Source: Kordiimonas gwangyangensis DSM 19435 = JCM 12864 (GTDB lineage: Bacteria > Pseudomonadota > Alphaproteobacteria > Sphingomonadales > Kordiimonadaceae). Taken from it: a stretch of 64,000 nucleotides of DNA. The notes under the pieces are model-generated. The model searched no databases. It saw only the letters and a program-made list of their open reading frames with translations, and was not told the origin of the DNA. This document shows positions 26,771 to 36,194 of this stretch, in pieces. The stretch spans positions 498 through 64,497 of the forward strand of contig NZ_AQXF01000003.1 of the NCBI RefSeq assembly GCF_000375545.1. Direction: 5' to 3'. Made by a program: the position numbers and the translations under genes. Position 1 is the stretch's first letter, and each line of letters starts with the position of its first letter.

Positions 26771-27334
26771 ATGAAAATCGACGGTAACGCCGTTCGTCCG
26801 GGTAATGTGATTGAGCATAAAGGTGGCCTGTGGCGCGCTGTTAAAATCGCCCACACCCAGCCAGGTAAAGGCGGCGCCTATTTGCAGGTTGAGCTCAAGA
26901 ACCTGATCGATGGTACGAAGCTGAATGAACGCTTCCGCTCATCGGAAAAGGTGGAGAAAGTAACGCTGGAGCAGAAGGACTATCAGTTCCTCTATGCTGA
27001 AGGCGAAATGTTCACTTTCATGGATCAGGACAGTTACGAGCAGATCTCCATCTCCGCTGAAGATATCGGCGAAGACAGTGTCTTCCTCCAAGACGGCATG
27101 ACCGTGGTGATCGAGCTTTATGGCGAGAAGCCGATTGGCGTAAGCTTGCCTGAAAAGGTTGTCCTTGAAGTGACGGAAACCGAACCGGTTGTGAAAGGCC
27201 AGACGGCGTCGAGCTCCTATAAGCCCGCCATCCTTGAAAACGGCCTCCGTGTTGGTGTTCCCCCGTTTGTTAGCGCAGGCGACAAGATCATCGTATCGAC
27301 CGCTGAACGCGAATATGCCGGCCGCGCGGACTAA
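26771..27334 (+). CDS. efp: Elongation factor P
   Basis: A 187-residue EF-P that relieves ribosome stalling at polyproline. The tip loop reads TQPGKGGAY with Lys33 as the likely modified residue. Three beta-barrel domains are of normal length, with [16 protein letters not shown] and the YAGRAD end. The start is preceded by AAGAGGTGCTCC. The modifying enzymes are not in the window. Confidence 0.96.
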   Translation: MKIDGNAVRPGNVIEHKGGLWRAVKIAHTQPGKGGAYLQVELKNLIDGTKLNERFRSSEKVEKVTLEQKDYQFLYAEGEMFTFMDQDSYEQISISAEDIGEDSVFLQDGMTVVIELYGEKPIGVSLPEKVVLEVTETEPVVKGQTASSSYKPAILENGLRVGVPPFVSAGDKIIVSTAEREYAGRAD

Positions 27335-27362
27335 TAGTCCGCGCGTTCGCGCCCCTTTTTTG
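27323..27362 (+). terminator. Hairpin overlapping the efp stop codon
   Basis: Perfect 10-bp stem CGCGCGGACT / AGTCCGCGCG with the stop codon TAA in the loop. A T-run begins about 10 bases after the stem, so termination by this structure alone is less certain. Confidence 0.6.
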
Positions 27363-27400
27363 TTCCGAGTATTTTCTAAAGCCCGAGATTGGAGAGTTCC

Positions 27401-28210
27401 ATGGCCCGTCGTTCACCGCTCATGAATGTGATGGTTTCCGCCGTCCTTAAAGCGAGCCGCAACCTGCGCCGCGATTTTGGCGAAGTGGAACAGCTTCAGG
27501 TGTCGAGGAAAGGTCCGGCAGACTTTGTCTCCCAGGCCGACAAACGCACCGAGAAGACCCTTTTTGAAGAACTGAGCCGCGCACGCCCTGACTTCGGCTT
27601 CCTGATGGAAGAACATGGCGAAGTGAAAGGCAAACGTGACGACGTGCGTTTCATCATCGACCCGCTTGATGGTACCACCAACTTCCTGCACGGCCTGCCG
27701 CACTTCGCGATTTCCGTTGCGGTTGAGGAGCGTGGTGAGATCGTGGCGGGCGTTGTGTACGCGCCGCTCAATGATGAGCTTTTCTGGGCCGAGAAGGGCC
27801 AGGGTGCCTACCTCAACGAGAGCCGTCTGCGGGTTTCGGGCCGTAACAAGATGGAAGATGCGCTTCTTGCCACCGGTATCCCGTTCAAGGGCCGTGGCAA
27901 TCATGAGCTTTTCATGGCTGAAATGGCTGAGTTCATGCCGCACGTGGCAGGCATTCGCCGCTTTGGTTCCGCAGCCCTCGACCTCGCATACGTGGCTGCC
28001 GGCCGCTATGACGCTTTCTGGGAATCGGGCCTTGCGTCATGGGATATCGCTGCCGGTCTGCTGCTTGTCAAAGAAGCGGGCGGTTACGTGAGCGACATGA
28101 ACGGAGGCACCGACATGCTCAAATCCGGCGATGTGATTGCGGCGAACGACCAGCTTCACGCGCCGATGCAGCGTGCGCTCAAGCGCGTTCACCGCGCGCA
28201 GAAAGCATAA
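27401..28210 (+). CDS. suhB: Inositol-1-monophosphatase family protein
   Basis: A 269-residue Mg-dependent phosphatase. Metal-ligand motifs are in order: MEEHG, IDPLDGTTNFLHG, and WDIAAGLLLVKEAGG. In bacteria such proteins hydrolyse inositol phosphate, and SuhB also assists rRNA antitermination. The ATG at 27401 is preceded by TTGGAGAGTTCC. It follows efp closely (66 bases), a pairing common in alphaproteobacteria. Confidence 0.93.
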   Translation: MARRSPLMNVMVSAVLKASRNLRRDFGEVEQLQVSRKGPADFVSQADKRTEKTLFEELSRARPDFGFLMEEHGEVKGKRDDVRFIIDPLDGTTNFLHGLPHFAISVAVEERGEIVAGVVYAPLNDELFWAEKGQGAYLNESRLRVSGRNKMEDALLATGIPFKGRGNHELFMAEMAEFMPHVAGIRRFGSAALDLAYVAAGRYDAFWESGLASWDIAAGLLLVKEAGGYVSDMNGGTDMLKSGDVIAANDQLHAPMQRALKRVHRAQKA

Positions 28211-28247
28211 GCCAGATACGCTTCCCTCCGGAAAGCCGTTGGAATTC

Positions 28248-28277
28248 AAGCCGCTCCGTCACTGGGGCGGCTTTTTT
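28248..28277 (+). terminator. Intrinsic terminator after suhB
   Basis: Stem AGCCGCTCC / GGGGCGGCT followed by TTTTTT. Confidence 0.85.
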
Positions 28278-28412
28278 GTATGGCAAAACGTCCGCACCTA
28301 AAGTTTACCCTTCAATATTGTATATCAGACATACGATCCTGAGGGCCTGAAAAGCCTTGAGAAGCGCGGGCTCGGCGCTATTTTCATGATCAGCAGCGAG
28401 GAGGACGCACCC

Positions 28413-29108
28413 ATGAAAGACGAGATTACCATCATTGGTACCCCAATTTCCCCATATGTCCGTAAGGTTCTGGCGATTCTGGACATTAAGGGTGTGCCCT
28501 TCCGCTGCGTCCCACAAATTCCGTTTACGGGCGACGCCGACTTTACCCGCATCAGCCCGCTGCGCCGTATTCCGGTACTGAAACACGGGGATTTTACCAT
28601 CCCGGATTCGAGCGTGATTGCACAGTACCTGGAAGAAAAATTCCCGGAAAACCCGGTGTATCCATCCGATGTGGAAGCCCGCGCCCGCGCGCGCTGGTTC
28701 GAGGAATATGCCGACGATCACATGGGCCGGAACGTGCTGTTCCCGCTTTTCTTCCAACGCCGGGTACGCCCTGTGGTGTTGAAGGAACCAACGGACGAGG
28801 CGGTGGTCGCCAAGGCGATCAACGAGGACCTGCCGGAGATCCTCGATTATCTTGAAAGCCAACTGCCTGATGAGGGTTACCTCTGTGGTCCGCTGTCTGT
28901 GGGTGATATTGCTATCGGCTCACTGATGCGCAACGCCTTCTGGGCGGACTGGACACTTGATGCCACGCGCTGGCCCGGTGTGGCCGCATACCTTGGTCGC
29001 CTCTACCGGGAACCTACGATGGCGAAGCTGAACAGCCTTGCGGAAAGCATGCTTGGCCGTTCGCCGAAGGATCACCCGGCTATCGTGGACGAGTTTTTCG
29101 CGGCCTGA
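28413..29108 (+). CDS. Glutathione S-transferase family protein
   Basis: A 231-residue protein with an N-terminal thioredoxin-like domain (ITIIGTPISPYVRKVLAIL; the Ser of SPYVRK is the likely thiol-activating residue; RRIPVLKHGDFTIPDSSVI contains the cis-Pro and glutathione-binding DSS) and a helical C-terminal domain. The substrate is unknown. The ATG at 28413 has GAGGAGGA eight bases upstream; the preceding nine codons overlap that site. Confidence 0.93.
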   Translation: MKDEITIIGTPISPYVRKVLAILDIKGVPFRCVPQIPFTGDADFTRISPLRRIPVLKHGDFTIPDSSVIAQYLEEKFPENPVYPSDVEARARARWFEEYADDHMGRNVLFPLFFQRRVRPVVLKEPTDEAVVAKAINEDLPEILDYLESQLPDEGYLCGPLSVGDIAIGSLMRNAFWADWTLDATRWPGVAAYLGRLYREPTMAKLNSLAESMLGRSPKDHPAIVDEFFAA

Positions 29109-29257
29109 CGCACAAGCACATCTTGGCGCTTCACGACTTCAGCATTTACAGCCATAATATTGCCCTTAAACTATAGCCAAGTTATTGCTGTAGTTTGAAT
29201 TCCGGGTTTGGACCGCATGCGCGGGCCTGATCCTACACGGGGGAAGAGAGGGCACAA

Positions 29258-30547
29258 ATGCAGAAGCCAAGAAAATTCACCATGCGCATGACGCTGTTTC
29301 TTGTGGCGGTGCTGGTCATCGTTGCGCTTCTCAGGGATGCCGTCATTGACGCCTTCATGGCCAATATCGCGCTCAACAGCGTGATTGTTGCGACCCTCCT
29401 CATCGGTATCGGTTTTGCCTACCGCCGGGTCTTTGACCTGACGCCGGAGATTGCCTGGGTCGATGCCTTCAAGCGTCAGGAAGCCAACCGCTCTAGCGCT
29501 GAGCCACGCCTGCTGGCGCCTGCGGCATCGCTTCTGTCCGCGCAGGAAGAGGGCGGCATGCGCCTGTCCACGCTCTCCATGCGTTCGGTGCTGGACGGCA
29601 TTATCTCCCGCCTTGAAGAAAGCCGCGAGATCAGCCGGTATTTCACCGGCCTCCTTATCTTCCTCGGTCTTCTCGGTACTTTCTGGGGCCTGCTCGGCAC
29701 CATTGGCGCCATTGGCAAAACCATCAACGGCCTCACGGTCGATGGTGGCGATATGGCGATCATGTTCGATGAACTGAAAGCCGGGCTTGAGGCACCGCTT
29801 TCGGGCATGGGCACGGCATTCTCAAGCTCGCTCTTTGGTCTTGCCGGTAGCCTGATTCTCGGTTTCATGGACCTGCAGGCCAGTCAGGCGCAAACGCGGT
29901 TCTATAACAGCGTTGAGGATTGGCTGGCGTCCGTCACCCAGCTCTCGCGCACCGAAATGTCGGACGGTATGGCAAGCCCAAGCGCTTATATGACCGCGCT
30001 GATGGAACAGACCGCAGACGGCATAGATCGGCTCCAGCGCACGCTCAAACATTCCGAAGATGCCCGCATTCAGGGCCAGCACACGATGACGAGCATTGCA
30101 GAATCGCTCGCCACCCTTGCTGACAAACTGGATGCACAGGCCGCGCACATGCAAAAGGGTGACGAGGCCTTCAAGATGCTCGCAACCGCGATTGACAAGC
30201 TGGCGACGAGCCATAAGGCGCCGCCGCCGGCAGCACCGCAGCCTGTCATTGACGATGCCACCAAAACCCATATCCGCAACCTTGATGTCGGCATCAAGCG
30301 CCTGATTGATGAACAGGTGCGCACGTCCGATAATCTGGTTGAGGAACTGCGCGCTGAACTCAAGCTGCTGTCGCGTACCATTGCTGTCAGCATGGACGGC
30401 GGCAAGGGCACTGCGATGCCCGCACGCCCCACACCGGCAGCAGCGCAGCCACGCACGGTGACACCTCCGCCCGCCACACCTAGCGCCGCAGAACCCGAGG
30501 TGCGTCCTACGGGCCTGTCCGCCCGCCGCGATGAGGATGACGCATGA
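29258..30547 (+). CDS. MotA/TolQ/ExbB proton channel family protein
   Basis: A 429-residue membrane protein. TM segments lie near 10-25, 32-55, 125-150 and 185-210. The third contains LLGTFWGLLGTIGAIG, with the MotA-like region AGLEAPLSGMGTAFSSSLFGL following it. The C-terminal half (about 230-429) is a coiled coil and a Pro/Ala-rich tail. It overlaps the next gene by four bases (ATGA), so the two form a unit resembling MotAB, TolQR or the ZorAB pair. No flagellar genes are near. The start is preceded by GGGGGAAGAGAGGG. Confidence 0.9.
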   Translation: MQKPRKFTMRMTLFLVAVLVIVALLRDAVIDAFMANIALNSVIVATLLIGIGFAYRRVFDLTPEIAWVDAFKRQEANRSSAEPRLLAPAASLLSAQEEGGMRLSTLSMRSVLDGIISRLEESREISRYFTGLLIFLGLLGTFWGLLGTIGAIGKTINGLTVDGGDMAIMFDELKAGLEAPLSGMGTAFSSSLFGLAGSLILGFMDLQASQAQTRFYNSVEDWLASVTQLSRTEMSDGMASPSAYMTALMEQTADGIDRLQRTLKHSEDARIQGQHTMTSIAESLATLADKLDAQAAHMQKGDEAFKMLATAIDKLATSHKAPPPAAPQPVIDDATKTHIRNLDVGIKRLIDEQVRTSDNLVEELRAELKLLSRTIAVSMDGGKGTAMPARPTPAAAQPRTVTPPPATPSAAEPEVRPTGLSARRDEDDA

Positions 30548-31638
30548 TCGGCTCCCGCAGGAGAATTGGTGGCGGCGCGCAGGACAATAGCTGGCCGGGC
30601 TTTGTCGATGCGCTCTCCACGCTTCTGCTTGTTATCATTTTCCTGCTGTCGATGTTTGTGCTGGCGCAGTTTTTCCTCGGCCAAGCCTTGTCGGGCCGTG
30701 ATCAGGCGCTGGCGGAACTCAGGGGGCAAGTGGCCCAGCTTGGTAATCTTCTCAAGATGGAGCAGCAGGCCAATGACGCACTGAGGGACAGCATGGCCGA
30801 ACTTTCGGCATCGCTGACCGCCGCCAACAAGGACCGAGACGAGCTTTCCGCCTCGCTCGACGCGACCCGTAGTGAGCTATCAGACAGCGCGGCGCGCCTT
30901 CTGGAGATGACGGAAGCGCGTGAACGTTTTGAAGCTGCTGCCAAACGGCTTGAAGAACAATATGGCACTGCCGCAAGTGAGCTTGCGGATGAGCGCAATA
31001 TCTCAGCCCAGGCGCGGGCTGAGGTCGCACGCCTGCAGCGCAATATCACAGCACTTCAGGAACAGCTAAGCCGCCTTGAAGCCGCGCTTCAGGCAAGCGA
31101 AGAACGCGACCGCCGCAATCAGGCTGTGATTGTGGATATGGGCCGCCGGCTGAACCGTGCGCTTGCCTCCAAGGTTGAGGAACTGGCGGGCTACCGGTCC
31201 GAGTTTTTTGGCCGTCTCAAGGAAGTGCTCTCGAGCCGCCCTGAAATCCGCATCGAGGGGGACCGTTTTGTGTTCGCCTCCGAACTGCTGTTCAGTTCGG
31301 GCAGTGCGGAACTGGGCCCCGAAGGCCGTGCCGAAATGCGCAAATTCGCCGAGACACTGATGGCGATCTCTCGCGAGATTCCGGCTGAGCTGAACTGGAT
31401 TCTCCGCGTAGACGGACATACGGACAAGCGCCCGATCTCGACTGCGCAGTATAAAAACAACTGGGAGCTTTCAGCCGCCCGCGCCATCAGCGTGGTGGAA
31501 TTCCTGATCTCGGTTGGTGTGCCGGCGGAGCGGCTTGCCGCCACCGGTTTTGGTGAGTTCCAGCCCATCGACCCGGCGGATAACATCTTCGCCTACAGCC
31601 GCAATCGCCGTATCGAAATGCGCCTGACGCAGCGCTAG
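30544..31638 (+). CDS. OmpA/MotB-type peptidoglycan-binding membrane protein
   Basis: A 364-residue protein with one TM helix (about 25-45, preceded by Asp and Trp in the MotB-like SWPGFVDALSTLLLV pattern), a long coiled coil (about 60-200) and a C-terminal OmpA domain (about 235-364; VDGHTDKRPI, NWELSAARAISVVEFL, NRRIEMRLT). It probably anchors the upstream channel to the cell wall and transmits proton-driven force. It overlaps that gene by ATGA. Confidence 0.93.
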   Translation: MIGSRRRIGGGAQDNSWPGFVDALSTLLLVIIFLLSMFVLAQFFLGQALSGRDQALAELRGQVAQLGNLLKMEQQANDALRDSMAELSASLTAANKDRDELSASLDATRSELSDSAARLLEMTEARERFEAAAKRLEEQYGTAASELADERNISAQARAEVARLQRNITALQEQLSRLEAALQASEERDRRNQAVIVDMGRRLNRALASKVEELAGYRSEFFGRLKEVLSSRPEIRIEGDRFVFASELLFSSGSAELGPEGRAEMRKFAETLMAISREIPAELNWILRVDGHTDKRPISTAQYKNNWELSAARAISVVEFLISVGVPAERLAATGFGEFQPIDPADNIFAYSRNRRIEMRLTQR

Positions 31639-31649
31639 TCGCTGCGTCA
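31625..31649. terminator. Perfect inverted repeat spanning two convergent stop codons
   Basis: A 10-bp stem TGACGCAGCG / CGCTGCGTCA with loop CTAGT. It contains the stop of the OmpA-type gene (31636-31638) and of the opposing solute-binding gene (31647-31649). No T-tract follows, so it may protect 3' ends rather than terminate. Confidence 0.5.
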
Positions 31650-32468
31650 CTTGCAGGGGGCGCCGTCTTCGAAACAGGGTTCGAGCAGTTCGTTCACATG
31701 CGCGCGGATTTGGGCCATGCGGACTTTGTCGGCGCGGATGGCTTTCACCGCATTCCACACCTGTTGCATCTGCTCGGGCGTGATATCAGCCTTCCGGCTG
31801 AAGGCAACAAAGTGCGGCGTGGACCATAGCGCGGGCTCATGAATGACAAGTGGTTCCTTGCTCGCCTCCACATAGTGAATGGCTGTGCCCCGAAGTGCGA
31901 CGGCCGAGGCAATACGCCCACGTTCCAGCATCTGGAAGAGGCTGGACTGTTGCGCCACAATTTGCGCCTGCTTGCCAGCTTCACGCACGGTGTCGGCGGA
32001 GCGATAGCCCAGCAGCACGCCAACAGGCTCAGGCAGGGCTTCGATGCTGATGCTGGCGGGTGCGTCGGTGTCGGCGCGGGTGACGATGACAAACTCAACC
32101 TGACTGATGGCCTCGAGCGGCGCCGCGTCTTTTGCGTCAGCGGGGAAGGCGAGAACCGCGCCGCGTTCCTCCGTATAGGAAATGCCGATGATACCGTCCA
32201 GTTCACCTGTTGCCACACGGTCCTGACAGCGTTTCCACGGCAGGTACACCTGTTCCATTTCAACGCCAATGTCCTTGAACGCCGCGTTCAATATTTCGGT
32301 ATGCTCGCCTTCGAGCACGTCACCACGCAGGAAGCTGTAGGGTGGCCAGAACTCCGTGCTGTTACACAGGCGCATGCCTTCAGCCTGCGCGGGCAGGGCG
32401 GCAAAAGCGGTGGTCAATATACATGCGGCCAGTTGGGCCAGTCGGGCAAGACGCAAGGGATACCTCAT
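31647..32468 (-). CDS. Periplasmic solute-binding protein, SBP_bac_3-like
   Basis: A 273-residue protein with a signal peptide (about 1-28, ending PAQA). The mature N-terminus has the pattern CNSTEFWPPYSFL typical of family 3 amino-acid-binding proteins, then VEMEQVYLPWKRCQDRV and ELDGIIGISYTEER. No ABC permease or ATPase genes adjoin it, so it is either an orphan binding protein or a sensor-type relative. The ATG at 32468 replaces an upstream extension of 32 residues without signal. Confidence 0.85.
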   Translation of the reverse strand: MRYPLRLARLAQLAACILTTAFAALPAQAEGMRLCNSTEFWPPYSFLRGDVLEGEHTEILNAAFKDIGVEMEQVYLPWKRCQDRVATGELDGIIGISYTEERGAVLAFPADAKDAAPLEAISQVEFVIVTRADTDAPASISIEALPEPVGVLLGYRSADTVREAGKQAQIVAQQSSLFQMLERGRIASAVALRGTAIHYVEASKEPLVIHEPALWSTPHFVAFSRKADITPEQMQQVWNAVKAIRADKVRMAQIRAHVNELLEPCFEDGAPCK

Positions 32469-32608
32469 AAATGGCCCGCAGTTTCTTGCACGCAAGGCCG
32501 GATGAAACAGGTCTTCAAAATCTACCGCAGTAACAAAATAGCCGGTAGAGTTGTTTTTCTCCACCGGCTGATAGCGCTTCTTAGATTAACTGGCAATTTA
32601 CAAGAAGT

Positions 32609-33250
32609 TTACCGGGCGTGATCCTGCCTGCGGCGGCGGCGTTCGCGGCGGGCAATCAACGCAAGGCCCGGCACCAGCAAAAGCGCGGCCAAGGGCTCAG
32701 GTACGCTGGCGGCAGGACTAACAGTGAATGCGGATGACCATGCGAGGCTCTGGTTGCCCGGGTCATAACCGCCATTGTCGTTCGAATAGCCCCAGCTACC
32801 GCCCGGAAGCTGCACCCAGCTGTTGTTGTTCACGGTGACATAGAGGCCGATCATATAGGTGCCAGCCTGATTGAAGAAGGTACCTGCACCGGTGTTCACC
32901 GTCACATTCAGGCCGTTCGCGGTATTGCTGCCGCTATAGGTCTGGGTGATGTGGGACCAGTTGTTGCCGATCTTGGCTTTCCACGTCAGCGTGAAGGAAC
33001 TCAGGCTCGAGATATCGCAAAGCGATGTGCTCTGGCTCTGGTTATTATAGTTGAAATATACCGACCCACAGGCATCAAGCGTGATGGTGTCACCAAGGGA
33101 AATGGGCCCATAGGTGCCGGGGTCCGAGCTTACGTCCCAATCGCTATAGCTGTGGTTATAGGTGGCAGACGCGCCGGTGCTGCCCATGGTGGCTAAAACC
33201 GCAATGGCAACAGGCGCAAGCGCGCGCTTGAATTTGCTTACAGTGTTCAA
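32609..33250 (-). CDS. PEP-CTERM sorting domain protein
   Basis: A 213-residue exported protein. N-terminal signal (about 1-29, ending GASA), then a Ser/Asn/Gly/Tyr-rich beta-type body, and a C-terminal PEP-CTERM module: VPEP, a hydrophobic stretch (LAALLLVPGLALIA), then RRERRRRR. Such proteins are cut and attached by exosortase and belong to extracellular polysaccharide or biofilm matrices. No exosortase gene is in the window. The start is TTG at 33250, supported by GGGAGG seven bases upstream. Confidence 0.85.
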   Translation of the reverse strand: MNTVSKFKRALAPVAIAVLATMGSTGASATYNHSYSDWDVSSDPGTYGPISLGDTITLDACGSVYFNYNNQSQSTSLCDISSLSSFTLTWKAKIGNNWSHITQTYSGSNTANGLNVTVNTGAGTFFNQAGTYMIGLYVTVNNNSWVQLPGGSWGYSNDNGGYDPGNQSLAWSSAFTVSPAASVPEPLAALLLVPGLALIARRERRRRRQDHAR

Positions 33251-33475
33251 CTGTGGCCTCCCGTTAATGCCAGCGCGCCCCATTCAACACCGACATTCGC
33301 TGTGTTTTTAACAAAATTGTACCTTCTACACAAGCAAGTTTGCACGGGTGGACGCGAGGCGCGCCACATAAACGGGTTCTGGTACAACTGTATTTTCCGC
33401 GACGGTGCCTCAAATTTACCGTATGATTGGTGTTTGTGTGCGTGCAATTCGCTCATGCGCTTCAGGGAGAACAGC

Positions 33476-35308
33476 ATGGAATTGATTGCGACAAACATTC
33501 ATATGTGGGTCAGCTTTGCCGTTATTATCGGCGCGATTATCCTTTATGCTTCAGAGCGTTGGCCGGTCGAGGTTGTCTCTCTCGGCGTGATTGCCCTTTT
33601 ACTGCTCTTTTTCCAGCTATTTCCTGTTTATGACGCCGGCGGTGACCCGCTCCTGACCGCAGGGAACCTGCTTGCAGGATTTGCGCACCCCGCCCTTATC
33701 ACCATCCTCGCGCTTATGGTTGTGGGGCAGAGCATGAGTCAGACAGCGGCGCTTGATGGTCCGACGACGCTTCTGCTGCGCTACGGGCGTCGTCGGCCAC
33801 GCATGCTGATTTTCTGCTGCCTGATTGCGGTGATGGTGATCAGCGCGTTCCTTAATGACACCCCTGTGGTGGTCATGTTCCTGCCGATCATGATCGTACT
33901 CGCGAACAAGATGCGCGAAGCGCCCAGCCAGGTGCTGATGCCGCTTTCCTTCGCGGCTATCCTTGGCGGCATGACCACGCTGATTGGTACAAGCACCAAC
34001 CTGCTGGCGGCCGGTGCCTATTTCTCGCTTACCGGCGAACATATCGACTTCTTCGACTTCACCATCCCGGGCGCAATGATTGCGCTGGTGGGCTTCACCT
34101 TCCTCTGGTTTGCCGCGCCGCGCATCCTGCCCAAGGATGGCGGACTTGACACCGGCGGGGACGGTGCGGGCGGTAAACAGTATATTGCCCAGCTCACGGT
34201 CTTGAAGGGTAGCCCCTATGAGGGGATGCAGGCGGTCTCGGGCATGCTGCCGGGCTTCAAGGACACTACTGTGTGGCTCATTGAGCGTGGTCGCCAGACC
34301 CTGCTGCCGCCGTTTGATGAGCTCACGCTCAAACCCGGTGACACGCTGACCCTTGTTGCCACCCGTGACAAGCTGACGGACATTGCCGCGGAAGCCCCCA
34401 GTGTATTGATGGGCGGCGATACCTTGTCGCTCTCCTCCTCCGGCGAGAAGGGCGTGCCGCACCTCTTTGAAGTGCTGGTGCCACCCGCAAGCCCGCTTGA
34501 GGGCCGCACGGTGGCGCAAGTGGGGGCGCAACTGTCGGGCGGTAGTGTTATCATTGGTGTGCAGCGCCGCAGCCGCATGATGCGCGGTGTCATCGGCAGT
34601 GTGCGATTGGAAGCGGGCGATATTCTGCTCGTATGCGGGACAGGGCCGCAGATGCGCCACTTGCGCACGCGGCGCGACGTGATTCTCATGGAATGGTCCG
34701 GCCATGCCTTGCCGGAAAAACACAAAAAATGGATTGCACAGCTGGTGTTCCTCTCGGTGGTTGCTTCGTCCGCCAGCGGGCTGTTGCCTATTGTGGTGGC
34801 GTCCATGCTGGGGGCTTTTGCGGTGGTGATCACCGGGTGCCTGACCATCGGGCAGGCGTCGCGCGCACTCAACAGGCAGGTGTTCCTGCTGGTGGGAGCG
34901 GCACTTGCCATGGGCGCTACCATGGAGGCCACGGGCGGTGCTGCCTTCCTTGGTCACCAGATGGTCAGCGCGCTTGACGGTGCCAGCAGCACGGTGATGC
35001 TGTCGGCGCTGTTCCTGCTCGTTGCGGTGATCTCGAATATCCTGTCGAACAACACGACGGCTATCCTGTTCACCCCCATTGCGGTGGACGTGGCCACGCG
35101 GCTTGACCTGCCGCCGCTGCCCTTCGTGGTGACGGTTATTTTCGCCGCGAACTGCTCTTTTGCCACGCCGGTCAGCTACCAGACCAACCTGCTTGTCATG
35201 GGGCCAGGCAACTATGGTTTCACCGACTATATGAAGCTTGGCATACCGCTCGCGCTCGTGGTGTGGGCAGCGTTCAGCGTCGTGGTGCCCTGGCACTACG
35301 GGCTATAG
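33476..35308 (+). CDS. SLC13-family permease with two RCK-C (TrkA-C) domains
   Basis: A 610-residue transporter of the DASS/ion transporter superfamily. The first TM block is at about 1-215 (FLNDTPVVVMFLPI and TLIGTSTNLLA are hallmark motifs of the hairpins), two TrkA-C domains occupy about 225-305 and 315-400 (VWLIERGRQTLLPPFDELTL; SVIIGVQRRSRMM), and a second TM block (about 415-610) has SNILSNNTTAILFTPIA. It probably couples anion or sulfur-compound uptake to Na or H; RCK domains suggest nucleotide or ligand control. AGGGAGA precedes the ATG. Confidence 0.92.
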   Translation: MELIATNIHMWVSFAVIIGAIILYASERWPVEVVSLGVIALLLLFFQLFPVYDAGGDPLLTAGNLLAGFAHPALITILALMVVGQSMSQTAALDGPTTLLLRYGRRRPRMLIFCCLIAVMVISAFLNDTPVVVMFLPIMIVLANKMREAPSQVLMPLSFAAILGGMTTLIGTSTNLLAAGAYFSLTGEHIDFFDFTIPGAMIALVGFTFLWFAAPRILPKDGGLDTGGDGAGGKQYIAQLTVLKGSPYEGMQAVSGMLPGFKDTTVWLIERGRQTLLPPFDELTLKPGDTLTLVATRDKLTDIAAEAPSVLMGGDTLSLSSSGEKGVPHLFEVLVPPASPLEGRTVAQVGAQLSGGSVIIGVQRRSRMMRGVIGSVRLEAGDILLVCGTGPQMRHLRTRRDVILMEWSGHALPEKHKKWIAQLVFLSVVASSASGLLPIVVASMLGAFAVVITGCLTIGQASRALNRQVFLLVGAALAMGATMEATGGAAFLGHQMVSALDGASSTVMLSALFLLVAVISNILSNNTTAILFTPIAVDVATRLDLPPLPFVVTVIFAANCSFATPVSYQTNLLVMGPGNYGFTDYMKLGIPLALVVWAAFSVVVPWHYGL

Positions 35309-35361
35309 CCGTATGGGTAGGGCAGCAGCTAAAGGGTTGCTGCCCTCCTGCCTCACAGTCT

Positions 35362-36021
35362 TCAGGTCAGGTTTTTGCGGCGCTCAAGTTCTGCTGCTGT
35401 TGGTTCGTCAAACTCGAACGAGCCTGTCTCTACCTCACCGTCCCGCTCATATTTGCTCAACACAACCCCGGTGCTCGACACGCTTGAAGACACCAGCTTG
35501 AAGCTGGCCGAAAAGCCGGTGTCGCCAAACAGCCTTTTGCCGCCGCCCAGCACGACGGGGAAGACGAATGTATGCAGTTCATCCACAAGCCCGTGTTTGA
35601 ACAGGGTCTGCAGAAGTTCGGTCGAGCCTTGGGTCAGCAGGTTCGGCCCGTCTGACTGGCGCAGTGCCTTGATGGCCGCCACCGTGTCGGCACCCAGCAT
35701 TTCGGTTTTCTGCCATGTGGGCCGGAAATCCGGGTTGCGGCTCGCGACATATTTGGTGATGCCGTCAAACAGTTCGCCGATCGGGTCACCTTCCGGCGCG
35801 TGCGGCCAGTGGGCTGCGAAAATATCATAGGTTTTGCGGCCCAGCAGCAGGTCGAACGGTTCCTTGAACATAGCGTCCACGGCCTCACCACCCGCCTCAT
35901 CAAACAGGGGCGCAACCCAGCCGCCATGCTTGAAACCGCCGGTGGGGTCTTCCTGAGGCCCGCCCGGTGCCTGCATCACGCCGTCTAGGCTCAAAAACGC
36001 GCCGACAACAATTTTCCTCAT
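35362..36021 (-). CDS. RibD C-terminal/dihydrofolate reductase-like protein
   Basis: About 219 residues of the RibD_C reductase fold: RKIVVGAFLSLDGVMQAPGG at the N-terminus, LLLGRKTYDIFAAHWP, LLTQGSTELLQTLFKHGLVDEL, VVLGGGKRLF. Members are NADPH-binding proteins of unknown substrate, often in stress loci. The start is ATG at 36021 or 36024; GGAG precedes both. Upstream in-frame residues overlap the start of the divergent serine hydrolase. Confidence 0.9.
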   Translation of the reverse strand: MRKIVVGAFLSLDGVMQAPGGPQEDPTGGFKHGGWVAPLFDEAGGEAVDAMFKEPFDLLLGRKTYDIFAAHWPHAPEGDPIGELFDGITKYVASRNPDFRPTWQKTEMLGADTVAAIKALRQSDGPNLLTQGSTELLQTLFKHGLVDELHTFVFPVVLGGGKRLFGDTGFSASFKLVSSSVSSTGVVLSKYERDGEVETGSFEFDEPTAAELERRKNLT

Positions 36022-36194
36022 CATAATCTCCTGACTGTCAGTTGCTGTTATGCCTAGGACGCATGGGCGCAGCGGTTCCCGACAAGGGGGTAGGGATTTT
36101 TTCACGCCGCGCGGGGTGAAGCCTCCCTCTCGTTCATCATGCTGCCGCATTGCGGTGAAATTCTGCGCTGAACAGATAAAAATGCGAGGATACC

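Noticed and set aside
29258-31638. Zorya defence system
   Set aside because: Only the motor-like pair is present; the downstream gene is a convergent solute-binding protein and no helicase or nuclease is near.
33617-35296. Minus-strand frame of 559 codons opposite the SLC13 permease
   Set aside because: His/Arg/Gln-rich composition typical of a shadow frame; the plus-strand product has full family motifs.
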